NCBI GenBank assembly: GCA_036340635.1 | Contig: JAYYYF010000017.1 | Location: forward strand, 45,703-109,702 | Source: GCA-002728855 sp036340635 | GTDB taxonomy: Bacteria > Bacteroidota > Bacteroidia > Flavobacteriales > Flavobacteriaceae | Direction of reading: 5' to 3' | DNA: 64,000 nucleotides | Shown here: positions 61,733 through 64,000 of the stretch, piece after piece | How the letters are laid out: the number at the start of each line of letters is the position of its first letter | Position numbering within the stretch: the first letter of the stretch is position 1 | Made by a program: the position numbers and the translations under genes | Notes under the pieces: model-generated | Databases searched by the model: none | Seen by the model: only the letters and a program-made list of their open reading frames with translations | Told to the model about the DNA's origin: nothing

Positions 61733-63982
61733 ATGAAAAAATTTATCTTCTTCTTTTTTGCTTTATTCAGTTTGTTTTCCTTTTCACAACAAACAGACTT
61801 TAACTATCAAGCCATAATTAAAGGCTCAAATGGCATGGCTGTATCTGGTCAGAGCGTAGTCATGCAGTTCAGTATTATCTATGATGCTGCAAATGGCAGT
61901 TTGGTTTATCAAGAGACTCACACGGTAAGCACAAGTGTTGATGGCCTTGTAAATCTTGTAATTGGTGGCGGAGCTCCGACAGGTCAAACAGGAGATACCT
62001 GGGGCGCAATAGATTGGGGGAAGCCCTTGTTTTTAAAAGAAGAAGTGAATCTTGGATCTGGTTTTGTTTCACTTGGTGTGGGACGTATTTATGCTGTCCC
62101 TGTAGCAAATTATGCTGTTAAAGCAGGTGCCATAAAAGGTATAATGTCAGGTGCAGTTTCGACTACTACCGTTACTGCTACACATATAGATGCAACTAAT
62201 ATCTATGCTAGTAATGGTATATTTTCTGGTTCAGCATCTGCTACCCAAATAAATGGATCGAATGCTTCTTTTTCAGGAGTAGTAACTGCTTCTGCTTTTA
62301 AAGGAGATGGATCAGGACTTACTAATTTGCCAAGTACAGGTACTCCATCAACTTCTATTGGTCTTGTAGAAGGAGATTCATTTTATTTAGGACAAAATCC
62401 TTCCAGTACAACAAATAATGCACAGTCTAATTTATCTATAGGAGTTACAGCACTTGATGCCATAACAACTGGGGATAGAAACATAGCTATTGGTCATAAC
62501 GCCCTTACTAGTAACAACACAGGTCAAAACAATGTTGCCATAGGATATAGAAGTCAAGAAGCTAATCAAGACGGAGAACAAAATGTTTCCGTTGGAATCT
62601 GGACTTTACTAAACAATACTGGAGACTGGAATACAGCTATTGGAATGCAAGCTTTATATGCAAATGTCACAGGAAATGGAAATACTGCTGTCGGTTCTGC
62701 AGCTTTAAGAAATAATACTGCTTCTCAAAATACAGCTGTAGGGTTACAGTCTATGATGTATAATACCTCAGGAGCTGCAAATTCAGCTCTTGGATATATG
62801 AGCCTTGAAGACAATACCACAGGAGCAAGAAATACCTCTGTTGGAGCATATAATTTAGATAAAAATACTACAGGATCAGACAATGTAGCGATTGGATATC
62901 AGTCCATGCATACTGCCGAAACAAGTAATCAAAATACAGCTATAGGATCACTTTCCATGAAATCACATACCACTGGTACTTTAAATGCCGCTATAGGATA
63001 TAAAAGTCTTGAAGATAATACCACAGGGAACTACAACATAGCCATTGGAGCACAAAGTTTAGCAAACAATACTACAGGAAATGGCAATAGTGCTATTGGA
63101 AGGGCTGCCTTATTTATTAACACAACAGGGGATGACAATACAGGTAGTGGATATGGTGCACTCTATTCAAATACCACAGGAGAAGAAAATACTGCTGATG
63201 GAAGTCAAAGTTTATATTATAGCACAACAGGGTTAAGAAACACAGGTGTTGGTTATAGAAGTTTGTATACAAACACAACAGGTACAAACAATACAGCTGT
63301 AGGGCATACTGCTGATGTAGCAGCTAACAATTTAGTTAATGCAACTGCAGTTGGATATGGAGCAGTGGTAGGCGCAAGTAATTCAATTCAGCTGGGTAAT
63401 TCTAATGTTAATTTAGTTAAAACTTCAGGTGTAGTTTCTACAACCGGTATTATAACTAGTGGAAGAGTAACTGCTACTGCATTTTCTGGCGATGGATCAG
63501 GACTAACAAATCTTTCGCCATCAACTCCTCTAACACCCTATGGAACTCCATATTTTGATTCTTCTTTTACTCCTTTTGCTACAGCAGTTGCGAGTTCTGT
63601 AGTAACTGTAGGTAACATGCAGTTTAGGTATAGTCAAAATTCCGTTAATGGTTATTTAGAAGGTAAAACTATTTCAGGTTCCCTAGATGCTCAAAGATAT
63701 ACCAGGATAATTACTCCAAATAATACCTCTGGTGCTACAGCAGGTATATCCATGCATACAAATTCAAGAGGATTCAACAATAGCAGCTGGGATAATGTTT
63801 TGTTTTTTTGGACTGGATCAGATTACAGTGGAGTAGGATCTTTAAGTCATTATAAAACGGAAGAACATGAACTTATTATTAGAAGTAATAGTTCAGGTGG
63901 ATCTATACGTGAATCATATAAGATTTTTATTACAATTGAAGGCGGTAGTCGAGTTTTTATAAGAGCCCAATATTTTAATTGA
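61733..63982 (+). CDS. secreted protein with YadA-head-like 17-residue repeats
   Basis: A 749-residue protein with a signal peptide (FIFFFFALFSLFSFSQ). An N-terminal domain (about 20-130, FNYQAIIKGSNGMAVSGQSV) resembles those of flavobacterial tail-fibre-like surface proteins. Two GDGSGLTNL segments (near 190 and 585) flank residues 250-536. That central region holds 17 tandem units of 17 residues (two of 16), consensus N-T-A-I-G-Y-x-S-L-x-x-N-T-T-G-x-x, expected to form a left-handed beta-roll as in YadA heads. A unique domain of about 150 residues ends the chain. Neither a YadA anchor nor a recognisable type IX secretion tail is seen. Confidence 0.85.
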   Translation: MKKFIFFFFALFSLFSFSQQTDFNYQAIIKGSNGMAVSGQSVVMQFSIIYDAANGSLVYQETHTVSTSVDGLVNLVIGGGAPTGQTGDTWGAIDWGKPLFLKEEVNLGSGFVSLGVGRIYAVPVANYAVKAGAIKGIMSGAVSTTTVTATHIDATNIYASNGIFSGSASATQINGSNASFSGVVTASAFKGDGSGLTNLPSTGTPSTSIGLVEGDSFYLGQNPSSTTNNAQSNLSIGVTALDAITTGDRNIAIGHNALTSNNTGQNNVAIGYRSQEANQDGEQNVSVGIWTLLNNTGDWNTAIGMQALYANVTGNGNTAVGSAALRNNTASQNTAVGLQSMMYNTSGAANSALGYMSLEDNTTGARNTSVGAYNLDKNTTGSDNVAIGYQSMHTAETSNQNTAIGSLSMKSHTTGTLNAAIGYKSLEDNTTGNYNIAIGAQSLANNTTGNGNSAIGRAALFINTTGDDNTGSGYGALYSNTTGEENTADGSQSLYYSTTGLRNTGVGYRSLYTNTTGTNNTAVGHTADVAANNLVNATAVGYGAVVGASNSIQLGNSNVNLVKTSGVVSTTGIITSGRVTATAFSGDGSGLTNLSPSTPLTPYGTPYFDSSFTPFATAVASSVVTVGNMQFRYSQNSVNGYLEGKTISGSLDAQRYTRIITPNNTSGATAGISMHTNSRGFNNSSWDNVLFFWTGSDYSGVGSLSHYKTEEHELIIRSNSSGGSIRESYKIFITIEGGSRVFIRAQYFN
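62480..63340 (+). repeat. seventeen tandem 51-bp coding repeats
   Basis: The repeat array within the preceding gene: fifteen units of 51 bp and two of 48 bp (units 3 and 5). Conservation is clear at the protein level (NTAIG and NTTG anchors) but DNA identity between units is only partial, so the array is old rather than freshly duplicated. Confidence 0.85.
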
Positions 63983-64000
63983 TAAATGAAAAGTCTATAA

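Noticed and set aside
62480..63340. Periodic 51-bp repeats as a CRISPR-like or minisatellite array
   Set aside because: The units stay in one open frame, are conserved as protein rather than DNA and have no constant repeat/variable spacer pattern.
63986..64000. Start of another gene at the right edge
   Set aside because: The ATG is followed by a stop after four codons.

Overview
The window is strongly A/T-rich, densely packed chromosomal DNA from a Gram-negative member of the Bacteroidota, most likely a marine-type flavobacterium (order Flavobacteriales) with a streamlined genome. The evidence is the gene order ligA-dapA-bamD-rpoZ-coaBC-DUF4835-recN-fabI, a flavobacterial-type RpoZ, KdsB (so Kdo-containing lipopolysaccharide), lipoboxes ending in SC, promoter boxes of the Bacteroidota form TAnnTTTG, and very few Shine-Dalgarno sequences. 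No insertion sequence, prophage, CRISPR array or rRNA operon is visible, and no gap between genes reaches 300 bases.

Layout. 1-13341 (+): DNA ligase, lysine/peptidoglycan precursor synthesis (dapA), outer-membrane assembly (bamD), RNA polymerase omega, CoA synthesis (coaBC, coaE), repair (recN), fatty-acid synthesis (fabI), a YbbR protein and a two-component system. 13344-18486: XerD-type recombinase, aroQ, lipoamide dehydrogenase, two overlapping msrB genes (one exported) and an MFS transporter. 18598-30679 (+): lon, cmk, rpsA with a structured leader, pyrR-pyrB, RNase Z, pdxH, then sixA-ppk1-ppx for phosphate/polyphosphate. 30689-34757 (-): a dnaX gene split into two frames, RNase P RNA (on +), rsmD and two flavobacterial proteins of unknown function. 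34895-45823: kdsB, gcvT, a secreted M24 aminopeptidase, the thrABC operon with a candidate attenuator, and clpC. 46028-52635 (+): gyrA, a TPR protein, a 7TM-HD phosphodiesterase, small proteins and tRNA-Ser(GCT). 52710-63982 is the most accessory-looking part: a GntP permease, RidA, DSD1-type PLP enzyme and M19 dipeptidase operon facing a PhyH-type dioxygenase and a gluconokinase/6-phosphogluconate dehydrogenase fusion, then an S9 peptidase lipoprotein and a secreted protein made of seventeen 17-residue YadA-head-like repeats.

The most interesting non-routine signals are: (1) an rpsA 5' leader with two perfect hairpins whose loops are complementary to each other (kissing-loop); (2) a 36-codon leader peptide with Thr-Thr codons placed just before competing hairpins upstream of thrABC; (3) the dnaX frame break at an A6 run exactly where a short gamma-like product would end; (4) a probable D-hydroxy-amino-acid catabolic operon beside a GntK-Gnd fusion; and (5) TAnnTTTG boxes placed so that several mRNAs would start at, or next to, the start codon, with the RNase P RNA 5' end serving as an internal ruler.
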